Assembly: GCF_900091475.1 (NCBI RefSeq)
Contig: NZ_FMIB01000002.1
Location: 2,170,001-2,234,000 of the forward strand
Direction: 5' to 3'
Length of the DNA stretch: 64,000 nt
From: Micromonospora chersina
GTDB lineage: Bacteria; Actinomycetota; Actinomycetes; Mycobacteriales; Micromonosporaceae
The notes below the pieces were generated by a model. The model was given only the letters and a program-made list of their open reading frames with translations. It was not told where the DNA came from and ran no database searches. Numbering within the stretch: the first letter of the stretch is position 1; the number at the start of each line of letters is the position of its first letter. The position numbers and the translations under genes are program-made. Shown one piece after another: positions 9,600 to 19,893 of the stretch.

Positions 9600-10261
9600 T
9601 CGAGATCCTGCTCCCGCCGGCGGCGGTGCCCGTCGAGGCGTTCTCCGACATCCCCGGCGAGGCCCCGTACCCGGGCGAGGAGGACCTGCTCGCCCGGGCC
9701 GTGGAGGCGCGCCGCCGGGAGTTCGTCACGGCCCGCCGCTGCGCCCGCGAGGCCCTGGCCCGCCTCGGGTACGCTCCGGCGCCGATCCGGCCCGGCCCGA
9801 AGCGGGAGCCGCTGTGGCCGGCGGGCGTGGTCGGCAGCATCACCCACTGCGCCGGGTACCGGGCCGCGGCGGTCGCCCGGGACACCGCGCTGGCGGGGCT
9901 CGGCATCGACGCCGAGCCGCACGAGCCCCTGCCGGACGGCGTCGTCGAGGTGGTCACGACGGCCGGCGAGCCGGAGTCGCTGGCCCGGCTGCGCGCCGAC
10001 CGTCCGGGGGTGCACTGGGACCGGCTGCTGTTCAGCGCCAAGGAGTCCGTCTACAAGGCGTGGTATCCGCTGACCGGGCGCTGGCTCGGCTTCGAGGACG
10101 CCGAACTCTCCGTCGACCCGGCCGCGGGGACCTTCACGGCCCGGGTGCTTGTCGACCCCACCCGCGCGGACGGCGGCCCGCCCCTGGCGGTGCTGCACGG
10201 CCGCTGGCTGGTCGCCGACGGCCTCGTGGTCACGGCCGTGGCCGTGCCCCGGCACCCCTGA
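9596..10261 (+). CDS. 4'-phosphopantetheinyl transferase (Sfp/EntD type)
   Basis: A 221-residue enzyme that transfers 4'-phosphopantetheine from coenzyme A to the serine of carrier domains. The two hallmark motifs are present: GIDAEPHE (Mg-binding Asp and Glu) and FSAKESVYKAWYPL. The N-terminal half has the ARRCAREAL and KREPLWPAGVVGSITHC regions typical of EntD-like members. It overlaps the upstream metallophosphoesterase gene by four bases. It is a strong candidate for activating the seven thiolation domains of the NRPS cluster about 12-37 kb away, although actinomycetes usually have more than one such enzyme. Confidence 0.93.
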   Translation: MIEILLPPAAVPVEAFSDIPGEAPYPGEEDLLARAVEARRREFVTARRCAREALARLGYAPAPIRPGPKREPLWPAGVVGSITHCAGYRAAAVARDTALAGLGIDAEPHEPLPDGVVEVVTTAGEPESLARLRADRPGVHWDRLLFSAKESVYKAWYPLTGRWLGFEDAELSVDPAAGTFTARVLVDPTRADGGPPLAVLHGRWLVADGLVVTAVAVPRHP

Positions 10262-10294
10262 TCGGGTGACGGTCGTCCCGCCCGACTGATCCGC

Positions 10295-10319
10295 GTTTGC
10301 CCCCTCCGGCCCAGGGTAG
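10295..10319 (+). promoter_or_regulatory. SigB/SigF-type stress promoter upstream of catalase
   Basis: GTTT at 10295-10298 and GGGTAG at 10314-10319 are separated by 15 bases. This matches the GTTT-N14-16-GGGTA consensus of SigB/SigF-type general-stress sigma factors of actinobacteria. The catalase start lies 45 bases downstream. Two other copies in this window (12672 and 56776) share the extended GTTTGC and GGG(T/A)AG elements. Confidence 0.7.
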
Positions 10320-10364
10320 GGCCTTGAGGACCTGGTCGTTTCGCCGCATGGAGGACAGGTCCTG

Positions 10365-12623
<2,259 letters not shown>

Positions 12624-12629
12624 GCCCGT

Positions 12630-12668
12630 GCCGAAGGGGCGGCCCCGGTCCGGGGCCGCCCCTTCGGC
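12630..12668 (+). terminator. Strong intrinsic-type hairpin after katE
   Basis: A perfect 17-bp GC-rich stem (12630-12646 with 12652-12668) closes a five-base GGTCC loop, seven bases after the catalase stop. There is no long U-tract, which is usual for actinobacterial terminators. Confidence 0.85.
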
Positions 12669-12671
12669 GAC

Positions 12672-12696
12672 GTTTGCGCCCCGCCGCGGCGGGAAG
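12672..12696 (+). promoter_or_regulatory. SigB/SigF-type stress promoter upstream of the royal-jelly-like gene
   Basis: GTTT at 12672-12675, 15 bases, then GGGAAG at 12691-12696. The spacing and the extended GTTTGC are the same as in the katE promoter. It begins four bases after the catalase terminator and ends 29 bases before the next start codon, which fits a separate stress-responsive transcription start. Confidence 0.6.
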
Positions 12697-12725
12697 GACC
12701 GGGGCCTCACAGTCAGGAGCGGCGG

Positions 12726-13823
12726 ATGAACGGGCCCATGGGCGACGAGCCGGTCGGCGACCTCGAACTCGTGCACACCTTCAGCGGGGCGATGCCCACC
12801 GGGGTCAGCGTGTCGCACACCGGCCGGGTCTTCGTGAACTTCCCGCAGTGGGGCGACGAGGTGGCGGCCACCGTCGTCGAGCTGCGCGACGGCCGCGAGG
12901 CGCCGTTCCCGGACGAGGCCTGGAACAGCCCGTCCGGGGACGACGACCCGAACGCCTTCGTCTCGGTGCAGAGCATCGTGGTCGACCCGGCCGACCGCCT
13001 CTGGGTGGTGGACACGGGCAGCCCGATGTTCCGGCCGACCAGGCCGGGCGGGCCGAAGCTCGTCCGCGTCGACCTGGACACCGACACCGTCGCGCAGGTG
13101 ATCACCTTTCCGACCGACGTGGCCCTGCCCACCACGTACCTCAACGACGTCCGTTTCGACCTGCGCCGCGGCGACGCCGGCCTGGCCTACGTCACCGACT
13201 CCTCCGACTCGGGGTCGAACGGCATCATCGTGGTGGACCTGGCCTCCGGCGCGTCGTGGCGGCGGCTGCACGACCACCCGTCCACGAAGGCCGAGCCGCT
13301 GGACTCCTTCCGGCCCGTGGTGGAGGGACGGCCGCTGCTGGAGCGCCCGGCCGACGGCCCGCCGAAGCCGATCGCCATGGGCTCCGACGGCATCGCCATC
13401 TCCGCCGACGGCTCCCGGCTGCACTACTGCCCGCTCGCCTCCCGCCGCTGGTACAGCGTGGCGACCGACGCCCTCGCCGACCTGACCCTGAGCGAGGAGC
13501 AGGTCGCGGCCACCGTCGTGGACGAGGGCGACAAGGGCGGCGGCTCCGACGGCCTGGAGACCGACGACACCGGCGCGTTCTACCTGACCTCGTACGAGCA
13601 CAACGCGGTGCTGCGCCGCCGGCCGGACGGGGAGTTCGAGACGGTGCTGCACGACCCGCGGCTGCTGTGGCCCGACACGATGTCCGTCGCCGACGGCTAC
13701 CTCTACGTCACCGCCAACCAGCTGCACCGGCAGGCGAAGTACCAGGGCGGCACGGACCTGCGGCGCAAGCCGTACGCCCTGTTCCGCACCCGCATCGACG
13801 CCGGACCGGTGCGGCTGCGCTGA
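12726..13823 (+). CDS. Major royal jelly/SMP-30-like beta-propeller protein
   Basis: A 365-residue protein with an AGGAG ribosome site before ATG. PTGVSVSHTGRVFVNFP, DRLWVVDTG, YLNDVRFD, GSDGIAISADGSRLHYCPL and WPDTMSVADGYLYVTANQLH are blades of the six-bladed propeller shared by yellow/MRJP proteins and gluconolactonase-type lactonases. No signal peptide is visible, so it is probably cytoplasmic. Its reaction is unknown; sugar-lactone hydrolysis is possible. The stress-type promoter in front suggests co-regulation with catalase. Confidence 0.8.
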   Translation: MNGPMGDEPVGDLELVHTFSGAMPTGVSVSHTGRVFVNFPQWGDEVAATVVELRDGREAPFPDEAWNSPSGDDDPNAFVSVQSIVVDPADRLWVVDTGSPMFRPTRPGGPKLVRVDLDTDTVAQVITFPTDVALPTTYLNDVRFDLRRGDAGLAYVTDSSDSGSNGIIVVDLASGASWRRLHDHPSTKAEPLDSFRPVVEGRPLLERPADGPPKPIAMGSDGIAISADGSRLHYCPLASRRWYSVATDALADLTLSEEQVAATVVDEGDKGGGSDGLETDDTGAFYLTSYEHNAVLRRRPDGEFETVLHDPRLLWPDTMSVADGYLYVTANQLHRQAKYQGGTDLRRKPYALFRTRIDAGPVRLR

Positions 13824-13914
13824 CCTTTCATTGATTTGTTTAAGTATTGCGATCGAGTGTCGCGCACTGCCATGATGACCGTCAATTTCTTCCTTCCCCG
13901 AAGGAGCGGTCGTC

Positions 13915-16293
13915 ATGGCGCTCACCCGCCGTACCCTGATCCGGTCCGTGGCGGCGGGGGCCGCCCTCGCCGCGCTCCCCGACCTGGCCCCCACCCTGAC
14001 CCGGGCCGCCGCCGCGGCAAGTCCCCCCGGGGACGTGGTCGGCAGGATCTCCGTCGGCTACCAGGGCTGGTTCAGCTGCCCCGGTGACGGCGCGCCGATC
14101 GGCGGCTGGTGGCACTGGAGCCGGGACCGGTTCCAGTCCCCCTCCCCCACCAACACCACGATCGTGTCCTGGCCGGACATGCGGGAGTACGCCCGCGGCT
14201 ACCCCACCGCCTACCCGAACCTGGGCAACGGCCAGCCGGCCACGCTCTTCTCCTCCTACGACCAGCAGACCGTCGACACCCACTTCCGGTGGATGCAGGA
14301 GTACGGCTGCGACACCGCCGCGCTGCAACGGTTCAACCCGTTCGGGGACGAGGGGCCGACCCGCGACGCCATGGCGGCGAAGGTCCGCTCCGCCGCTGAG
14401 CGCTTCGGCCGCAAGTTCTACGTCATGTACGACGTCACCGGCTGGACGGCCATGCAGTCGCAGCTCAAGGAGGACTGGACCACCCGGATGTCGGCGCACA
14501 CCGCCTCACCGGCGTACGCGCGGCAGAACGGGAAGCCCGTCGTCTGCGTCTGGGGGTTCGGGTTCAACGACGACGGCCGCCCGTTCACCCCGGCCGCCTG
14601 CCTGGACGTCGTGCAGTGGCTCAGGGCGCAGGGCTGCTACGTCATCGGCGGGGTGCCCACCTACTGGCGGCAGGGCATCAACGACTCCCGGCCCGGCTTC
14701 GCCGACGTCTACCACGCCTTCCACATGCTCTCGCCGTGGATGGTCGGGCGCACCGGCACCCTCGACGGGCTGGACTGGTTCCACACCAACGTCAACGTTC
14801 CGGACCTCGCCGACTGCGTGGCCCACGGCATCGACTACCAGCCCTGCGTGATGCCCGGCGACCTGTCCGCCGGCCACCGCCGGCACGGCGACTTCTACTG
14901 GCGGCACCTCTACAACATGGTGCGGCTCGGCGCCCAGGGCCTCTACGTCTCGATGTTCGACGAGTTCAACGAGGGCAACCAGATCGCCAAGACCAGCGAG
15001 ACGGCGGCGACCACACCGGCCGGCGCCGGCATCCGGGCGCTCGACGAGGACGGCACCGCCTGCTCGGCGGACTACTACCTGCGGATCACCGCCGACGGCG
15101 GCCGCATGCTCAAGGGCCAGCTGGCGCTGACCGCGGTGCGGCCGACCCCGCCGGTCACCGGGGGCGGGCAGCCGCCGGCCACGAACCTCGCCGCCGGCCG
15201 GCCGGCGTCGGCGAGCAGCCAGAACGGGCCGTTCGTCGCCGGCAACGCCGTCGACGCCGACCGGGGCAGCTACTGGGAGTCCGGCAACAACGCCTTCCCG
15301 CAGTGGTGGCAGGTGGACCTCGGCGCCAGCCACCCGGTGACCCGCCTGGTCCTCGCCCTGCCGTCCGGCTGGGAGGCGCGGACCCAGACGCTGTCGGTGC
15401 AGGGCAGCACCGACGGCGCCACCTTCACCACCCTGGCCGGGCCGGCCGGCGTCCGGTTCGACCCGGCGTCCGGCAACACCGCCACCGTGCCCGTGCCGAC
15501 CACCACGGCCCGGCACGTCCGGGTCACCGTCACGGGCAACACCGCCTGGCCCGCGGCCCAGCTCGCCCAGGTCGAGGTGTACGCGGCCACCGGCACGTCC
15601 ACCCCGCCGACCGCCCCGGGCGGCCTCACGGTGACCGGGCGGACCGCCACGAGCGTGTCGCTGGCCTGGACCGCGGCCACCGACGCCGACGGGGTGGCCG
15701 ACTACCAGGTACGCCAGGGCGGCGCCACGGTCGCCTCGGTCAGCGGCACCTCGGCCACCGTCACGGGGCTGAGCGCCGCCACCACGTACACCTTCACGGT
15801 CGTGGCCCGGGACACCACGGGCGCGGTCTCGGCGCCGTCGAACTCGGTCACCGTGACCACCGATCCGGCGGCGCCTACCGATCTGGCCCGGGGCCGGCCG
15901 ACGACCGAGAGCAGCCACACCCAGAGCTACGGCAGCGGAAACGTGGTGGACGGCAACCCCGACACCTACTGGGAGAGCGCCAACAACGCCTTCCCGCAGT
16001 GGGTCCAGGTCGACCTGGGCGCGGCCACCCCGGTCGGGCGGGTCGTGCTGCGGCTGCCCCCGTCCGCGGCCTGGCAGGCGCGCACCCAGACCCTCTCGGT
16101 GCTGGGGAGCACCGACGGCGGGAGCTGGAGCACCCTGGTCGCCTCCGCCGGCCGGTTGTTCGACCCGGCGACCGGCAACCAGGTGTCGCTGGCCTTCCCC
16201 GCCACCCCGGCCCGGTACGTGCAGGTCCGCTTCACCGGCAACACCGGCTGGCCGGCGGGCCAGCTCGCGCAACTGTCGGTCCACTCCGGATAA
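13915..16293 (+). CDS. Secreted GH71/99-like glycoside hydrolase with two discoidin (F5/8C) domains and an Fn3 domain
   Basis: A 792-residue protein. Residues 1-35 are a Tat-type signal (TRRTLIRSVAAGAAL). Residues about 42-400 match the GH71/GH99-like TIM-barrel group (VGYQGWFSCPGDG, GGWWHWSRD, NTTIVSWPDMREYA, AALQRFNPF, MFDEFNEGNQIAKTSE); the acidic residues of the last motif are plausible catalytic or binding groups. An F5/8C domain follows (about 425-560), then Fn3 (about 563-655), then a second F5/8C domain (about 662-792). Both discoidin copies share NAFPQW, QVDLGA and TGNT. It probably cuts an extracellular alpha-mannan or alpha-glucan, with the discoidin domains binding carbohydrate. 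AAGGAG precedes the ATG. Confidence 0.83.
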   Translation: MALTRRTLIRSVAAGAALAALPDLAPTLTRAAAAASPPGDVVGRISVGYQGWFSCPGDGAPIGGWWHWSRDRFQSPSPTNTTIVSWPDMREYARGYPTAYPNLGNGQPATLFSSYDQQTVDTHFRWMQEYGCDTAALQRFNPFGDEGPTRDAMAAKVRSAAERFGRKFYVMYDVTGWTAMQSQLKEDWTTRMSAHTASPAYARQNGKPVVCVWGFGFNDDGRPFTPAACLDVVQWLRAQGCYVIGGVPTYWRQGINDSRPGFADVYHAFHMLSPWMVGRTGTLDGLDWFHTNVNVPDLADCVAHGIDYQPCVMPGDLSAGHRRHGDFYWRHLYNMVRLGAQGLYVSMFDEFNEGNQIAKTSETAATTPAGAGIRALDEDGTACSADYYLRITADGGRMLKGQLALTAVRPTPPVTGGGQPPATNLAAGRPASASSQNGPFVAGNAVDADRGSYWESGNNAFPQWWQVDLGASHPVTRLVLALPSGWEARTQTLSVQGSTDGATFTTLAGPAGVRFDPASGNTATVPVPTTTARHVRVTVTGNTAWPAAQLAQVEVYAATGTSTPPTAPGGLTVTGRTATSVSLAWTAATDADGVADYQVRQGGATVASVSGTSATVTGLSAATTYTFTVVARDTTGAVSAPSNSVTVTTDPAAPTDLARGRPTTESSHTQSYGSGNVVDGNPDTYWESANNAFPQWVQVDLGAATPVGRVVLRLPPSAAWQARTQTLSVLGSTDGGSWSTLVASAGRLFDPATGNQVSLAFPATPARYVQVRFTGNTGWPAGQLAQLSVHSG

Positions 16294-16310
16294 CTCATCG
16301 AAACACATCG

Positions 16311-16339
16311 TTGACGGCTTAGTTAATGCTCTTTAATAT
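16311..16339 (+). promoter_or_regulatory. Housekeeping-type promoter upstream of the chitinase
   Basis: TTGACG at 16311-16316 and TAATAT at 16334-16339 are separated by exactly 17 bases, a near-consensus vegetative promoter in a locally AT-rich stretch that contrasts with the GC-rich surroundings. The chitinase start is about 115 bases downstream, so there is a leader of about 110 bases. Confidence 0.7.
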
Positions 16340-16456
16340 TTGGCCTACCTCGAGGAAGACCGTCCCCCGCACCACCCGCACGCCCGGCCGGCCGCCGACC
16401 TCACCGGCACCGGCCGGGCAGTCCGGCACCCCGACCGTCAACGGGAAGGCCCCTCG

Positions 16457-17836
16457 ATGTCCGCACCGCGCCCCCGCCGCCGATCCCCCGTGGCCGCCGG
16501 CCTGCTCGCCCTGGCCACCGCCACCGCCACGCTCGCCCTGACCCCGGCCGCCGCCGAGGCCGTCGTCCTGCCGAACAACTTCAAGAGCGTCGGCTACCTG
16601 CCGTCCTGGAGCGGCAGCGTCGACACCATCCAGTACGGCAAGCTCACCCACATCAACTACGCGTTCGCGCTGCCCAACAACGACGGCAGCCTCCGCCCGG
16701 TGGAGAACCCCAGCAAGCTCTCCTCGCTCGTCTCGCGCGGGCACGCCAACAACGTCAAGGTGTCCATCGCCATCGGCGGCTGGAACGACGGCGACGACTC
16801 CGCGTTCGAGGCGCTCGCCGCGAACTCCGGCGCCCGCGGCGCGTTCGTCACCAACGTGGTCAACTTCGTCAACCAGTACAACCTCGACGGCGTCGACATC
16901 GACTGGGAATATCCCGACCCCGGCGCCTCGGCCAACAACTACACCCTGCTCATGCAGCAGCTCGGCAGCGCGCTCCACAGCCGCGGCAAGCTGCTCACCG
17001 CCGCCGTGGTCTCCGAGGGCTACTACGTCGACGGCGTGCCGACGGCGGTCTTCGGCTCCGTCGACTGGCTGAACATCATGGCGTACGACGGCGGCAGCCC
17101 GCACGCCAACTACGACTGGTCGGTCAACAGCGTCAACCTGTGGAAGTCGCGCGGCCTGCCCGCCGCCAAGGCCGTGCTGGGCGTGCCCTTCTACAGCCGG
17201 CCCGGCTACTACACCTACGCCGCGCTGGTCGGCATGGACCCGGCCAACGCCAACCGCGACTGCACCACGGTGAGTGGCACGCAGCAGTGCTACAACGGCG
17301 TACCGACCGTGAAGCGCAAGACGCAGTGGGCGCTGGCCAACGCCGGCGGGATGATGAACTGGGAGCTGTCCCAGGACACCACCGGCGCGACCTCGCTGGT
17401 CACCGCCATCTACGACACCGTCATGGGCGGCGGCACCCCGCCGCCGAGCGGGCGTACCGGCCCGATCACCGGCATCGGCGGCAAGTGCGTCGACGTGGCC
17501 GCGGCCGGCACCGCCAACGGCACGGCGATCCAGCTCTACACCTGCAACGGCACCGCCGCGCAGAGCTGGACGGTGGGCGGCGACGGCACGCTGCGGGCGC
17601 TGGGCAAGTGCGCCGACGTGACCAGCGGCTCCACCGCCAACGGGGCGAAGGTGCAGCTCTGGGACTGCAACGGCACCGGCGCCCAGGTCTGGCAGGCCCA
17701 GTCCAACGGCACCCTGCGCAACCCGCAGTCGAACAAGTGCCTCGACGCTACCGACAACAGCTCCGCCAACGGCACCCGGCTCCAGATCTGGGACTGCTTC
17801 GGTGGCGCCAACCAGGTCTGGCGGCTGCCGGCCTGA
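16457..17836 (+). CDS. Secreted GH18 chitinase with ricin-type (CBM13) domain
   Basis: A 459-residue enzyme hydrolysing beta-1,4 bonds in chitin. Residues 1-34 are a signal peptide. The GH18 barrel (about 38-325) contains KVSIAIGGW and the catalytic DGVDIDWEYP, whose Glu is the acid/base; NIMAYDGG and WELSQD complete the barrel. After a short PPPSG linker, a ricin B-type beta-trefoil (about 333-459) has three repeats, each with Q-x-W (QSW, QVW, QVW). The ATG at 16457 follows GGGAAGG. It sits next to another secreted polysaccharide-degrading enzyme. Confidence 0.93.
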   Translation: MSAPRPRRRSPVAAGLLALATATATLALTPAAAEAVVLPNNFKSVGYLPSWSGSVDTIQYGKLTHINYAFALPNNDGSLRPVENPSKLSSLVSRGHANNVKVSIAIGGWNDGDDSAFEALAANSGARGAFVTNVVNFVNQYNLDGVDIDWEYPDPGASANNYTLLMQQLGSALHSRGKLLTAAVVSEGYYVDGVPTAVFGSVDWLNIMAYDGGSPHANYDWSVNSVNLWKSRGLPAAKAVLGVPFYSRPGYYTYAALVGMDPANANRDCTTVSGTQQCYNGVPTVKRKTQWALANAGGMMNWELSQDTTGATSLVTAIYDTVMGGGTPPPSGRTGPITGIGGKCVDVAAAGTANGTAIQLYTCNGTAAQSWTVGGDGTLRALGKCADVTSGSTANGAKVQLWDCNGTGAQVWQAQSNGTLRNPQSNKCLDATDNSSANGTRLQIWDCFGGANQVWRLPA

Positions 17837-17849
17837 CCCGTCGACAGGC

Positions 17850-17884
17850 GATCCCCGCCGCGCCGGCCCGGTGCGGCGGGGATC
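17850..17884. terminator. Bidirectional hairpin between convergent genes
   Basis: A 12-bp inverted repeat (17850-17861 with 17873-17884) with an 11-base loop lies between the chitinase stop and the convergent DUF2804 gene. It could stop transcription from both sides. Confidence 0.65.
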
Positions 17885-17889
17885 CGCCG

Positions 17890-18870
17890 TCACCAGCGGT
17901 TGCGGGCCTCCTCCGCCCAGCCGACCAGCCCGTCGAGGTCCACCCGCTCGCCGTCGTCGGTGGCGGCCCAACCGGAGAAGTGCCCGAAGCACTGGTGGGT
18001 CTCCCCGGCCAGCACGCCCAGGTTGGTGCGCGCCACCCGCTCGTGGAACGGGTGGAACGTCACGTCCACCCGGTCGCCGGTGATCCGCCACGGCCGCAGC
18101 CAGTCGGCCCGGTCGTAGCGCCAGGCGAGGTCGGCGCCGATCTTGTGCAGCCGCCCGTCGACGACTACCGCGTTTTCGGTCGAGCCGGTGCCGTCGGTCC
18201 ACACGCCACCGAGCTGGACGGCCCGCCCCGGTCCGCTGCCGGCCGCCCAGTTCCAGCGCGCCGAGTACGGCCACTTGCCGCGTCCGTGGTCGAGCACCGC
18301 GAAGGACTCCCCCGCGTCCACGGGGAACGCCGTGCCGTCGACCCGCAGCGTGCCCCGCACCGGCCGGCCGACGTCCTTGAGCGTGTACTGGAACCGTCGG
18401 GTGCTCCACGGCACCACCACGCCCAGCGACTCGTGCCCGGGTGGCAGCGGCGCCACCAGGTCGACCTCGATGCCGGGGGCGGTGGCCCGGATGGTGCTGC
18501 CGTCGGGGCGCTGGTCGACGTGGACGGTCAGGCCGCCGCCGCGGGCCCGCACCTCGCCGACGCCGCTGACCGGCGGCAGCACGGTGCCGCGGGCGAACGG
18601 GACCACCGCCTCGGTGGTCCGCTCGACACCGGTGCGGCGGTCCAGCAGGTAGACGCTGTGCACGCCGGCGTAGTCCAGCGACGAGGCGACCAGGCCGACG
18701 ATGTGCGTCGGGGTGACCACGCCCCAGTACTCCCAGCGCTTGGCCCGGCCCCAGCCGCGCAGGTTCGCCCGGTGCAGCGGCCGGCGGCTCCAGCCCACCG
18801 CCGCCGGGTTCAACCGCCCGTCCGGTCGGCACAGGTCGACCGGCTCGGTGATCTCCCGCTCGTGCGTCAT
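17890..18870 (-). CDS. DUF2804 family protein
   Basis: A 326-residue protein matching the DUF2804 family along its length. Recognisable family features are the N-terminal ITEPVDLCRPDGRLNP, RAKRWEYWGV, DHGRGKWPY followed by WNWA, and C-terminal THQCFGHFSGW. The family fold is beta-rich and has no known activity. No signal peptide or membrane segment is seen. It is followed on the same strand by no close neighbour, and the gene upstream (18918-19331) is 47 bases away. Confidence 0.75.
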   Translation of the reverse strand: MTHEREITEPVDLCRPDGRLNPAAVGWSRRPLHRANLRGWGRAKRWEYWGVVTPTHIVGLVASSLDYAGVHSVYLLDRRTGVERTTEAVVPFARGTVLPPVSGVGEVRARGGGLTVHVDQRPDGSTIRATAPGIEVDLVAPLPPGHESLGVVVPWSTRRFQYTLKDVGRPVRGTLRVDGTAFPVDAGESFAVLDHGRGKWPYSARWNWAAGSGPGRAVQLGGVWTDGTGSTENAVVVDGRLHKIGADLAWRYDRADWLRPWRITGDRVDVTFHPFHERVARTNLGVLAGETHQCFGHFSGWAATDDGERVDLDGLVGWAEEARNRW

Positions 18871-18917
18871 CGACGCAGGCTACCGGCTCGGGCCGCGGCC
18901 GCGATCGGTCGCGGCGT

Positions 18918-19331
18918 TCAGCCGACCCGGTTCAGGTTCGACCGGCCGGCACGGGCCCGCTGCCGGTCCGCGGGCACCCGCGGGCCGTCCACGGCGAGCA
19001 TCCGGTCGGCCGCCGCCAAGCCGGTCAGCGCGGCGCCGTAGGCGGCCAGCTCACGCTGGAAGTGCTCCACCTTCGCGTACCAGAACTTCAGCTCCGGGTT
19101 CATGGCCTTGGCGTTGATGTACCCGACGATGTCGGTGTCCGGCGTGATGCCCCGGCGCGCGTAGCAGCGGTCGAAGGCCGCCTTGGTCCGCTCGTACCGC
19201 TCGTTCATCGCGGTGAGGCCGGCCTCGGCCTCCAGCAGCCGGTCACGCAGGTACCGCACGTACGTGGGTGGGACGCCGGACGGCGCGGGGGCGGGCCTCC
19301 GATGACCGTCGGCTCCATTGGGGAACGTCAT
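18918..19331 (-). CDS. Hypothetical helical protein
   Basis: A 137-residue protein starting at ATG 19331, chosen because GGAAGGAGGG lies just upstream; longer frames lack such a site. The Pro/Ala-rich first 25 residues are followed by a predicted coiled coil (YVRYLRDRLLEAEAGLTAM) and a region with ARRGITPDTDIVGYINAKAM. I do not recognise the family. It is probably cytoplasmic. Only its organisation just upstream of the DUF2804 gene gives context. Confidence 0.6.
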   Translation of the reverse strand: MTFPNGADGHRRPAPAPSGVPPTYVRYLRDRLLEAEAGLTAMNERYERTKAAFDRCYARRGITPDTDIVGYINAKAMNPELKFWYAKVEHFQRELAAYGAALTGLAAADRMLAVDGPRVPADRQRARAGRSNLNRVG

Positions 19332-19443
19332 GACCGCCCTCCTTCCTGCGGTCGGGATGCAGAGACGTCCTTCTACCCCCGATTCGGCCGGATCATGCCG
19401 AGGCGAGGTTGACCGGGGCAACGGATCGGGTAGAGAGCCAGGC

Positions 19444-19893
19444 GTGAAGCTCGTGCACCGGCTGGTCCTCTCGGCGGCGGCGCTGCTCGCGCTCTGGGCG
19501 TCCGTGGCGTACCACGTCTCGCGGCCCCCGGACGCCGCCGACTACCTGCGCACCGTGACGCAGGTGGCCACCTCGGCGCACGACGCGGCGGCCACCGGGG
19601 TCCTGGTCGGCCGGCAACAGCTCCGGGACGGGGTCACCGACGCCTACGCCGCCACGGCCTACGACGACGGGCTCCGCGCGGTCGCCGGCGCGCAACGGAA
19701 ACTGGCCGGCGCGGTGCCGCCCGACGACGCCTCGGCCGCGCTGCGGGACCGCCTGTCCCCGCTGGTGCAGGCGACCGCCCGGGAGCTGACCGACGCCGCC
19801 CGGGCCGCCGACGATCCCGCGCTGCGGGCGGCCGTCGAGGCCCTCGACGAGATCTCCGGACGGCTGGCGGAGCTGATCGAGGAGCAGCGGTGA
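19444..19893 (+). CDS. Single-pass membrane-anchored helical protein
   Basis: A 149-residue protein starting at GTG. A hydrophobic segment at residues 6-22 (LVLSAAALLALWASVAY) anchors it, and the remainder is alanine-rich and helical with no cysteine. I do not recognise a family. It overlaps the NRAMP-like transporter gene by GTGA, so the two are translationally coupled and probably act together. A GGGTAG at 19428 could be part of a stress-type promoter, but the -35 element is poor. Confidence 0.65.
   Translation: MKLVHRLVLSAAALLALWASVAYHVSRPPDAADYLRTVTQVATSAHDAAATGVLVGRQQLRDGVTDAYAATAYDDGLRAVAGAQRKLAGAVPPDDASAALRDRLSPLVQATARELTDAARAADDPALRAAVEALDEISGRLAELIEEQR

Noticed and set aside
16294..16456. 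A DasR-type operator before the chitinase
   Set aside because: No ACTGGTCTAGACCAGT-like palindrome could be found; only a vegetative promoter is clear.
19332..19443. Stress-type promoter for the minus-strand gene at 18918
   Set aside because: GGGTAG is present on the minus strand but no GTTT-like element lies 14-16 bases upstream.
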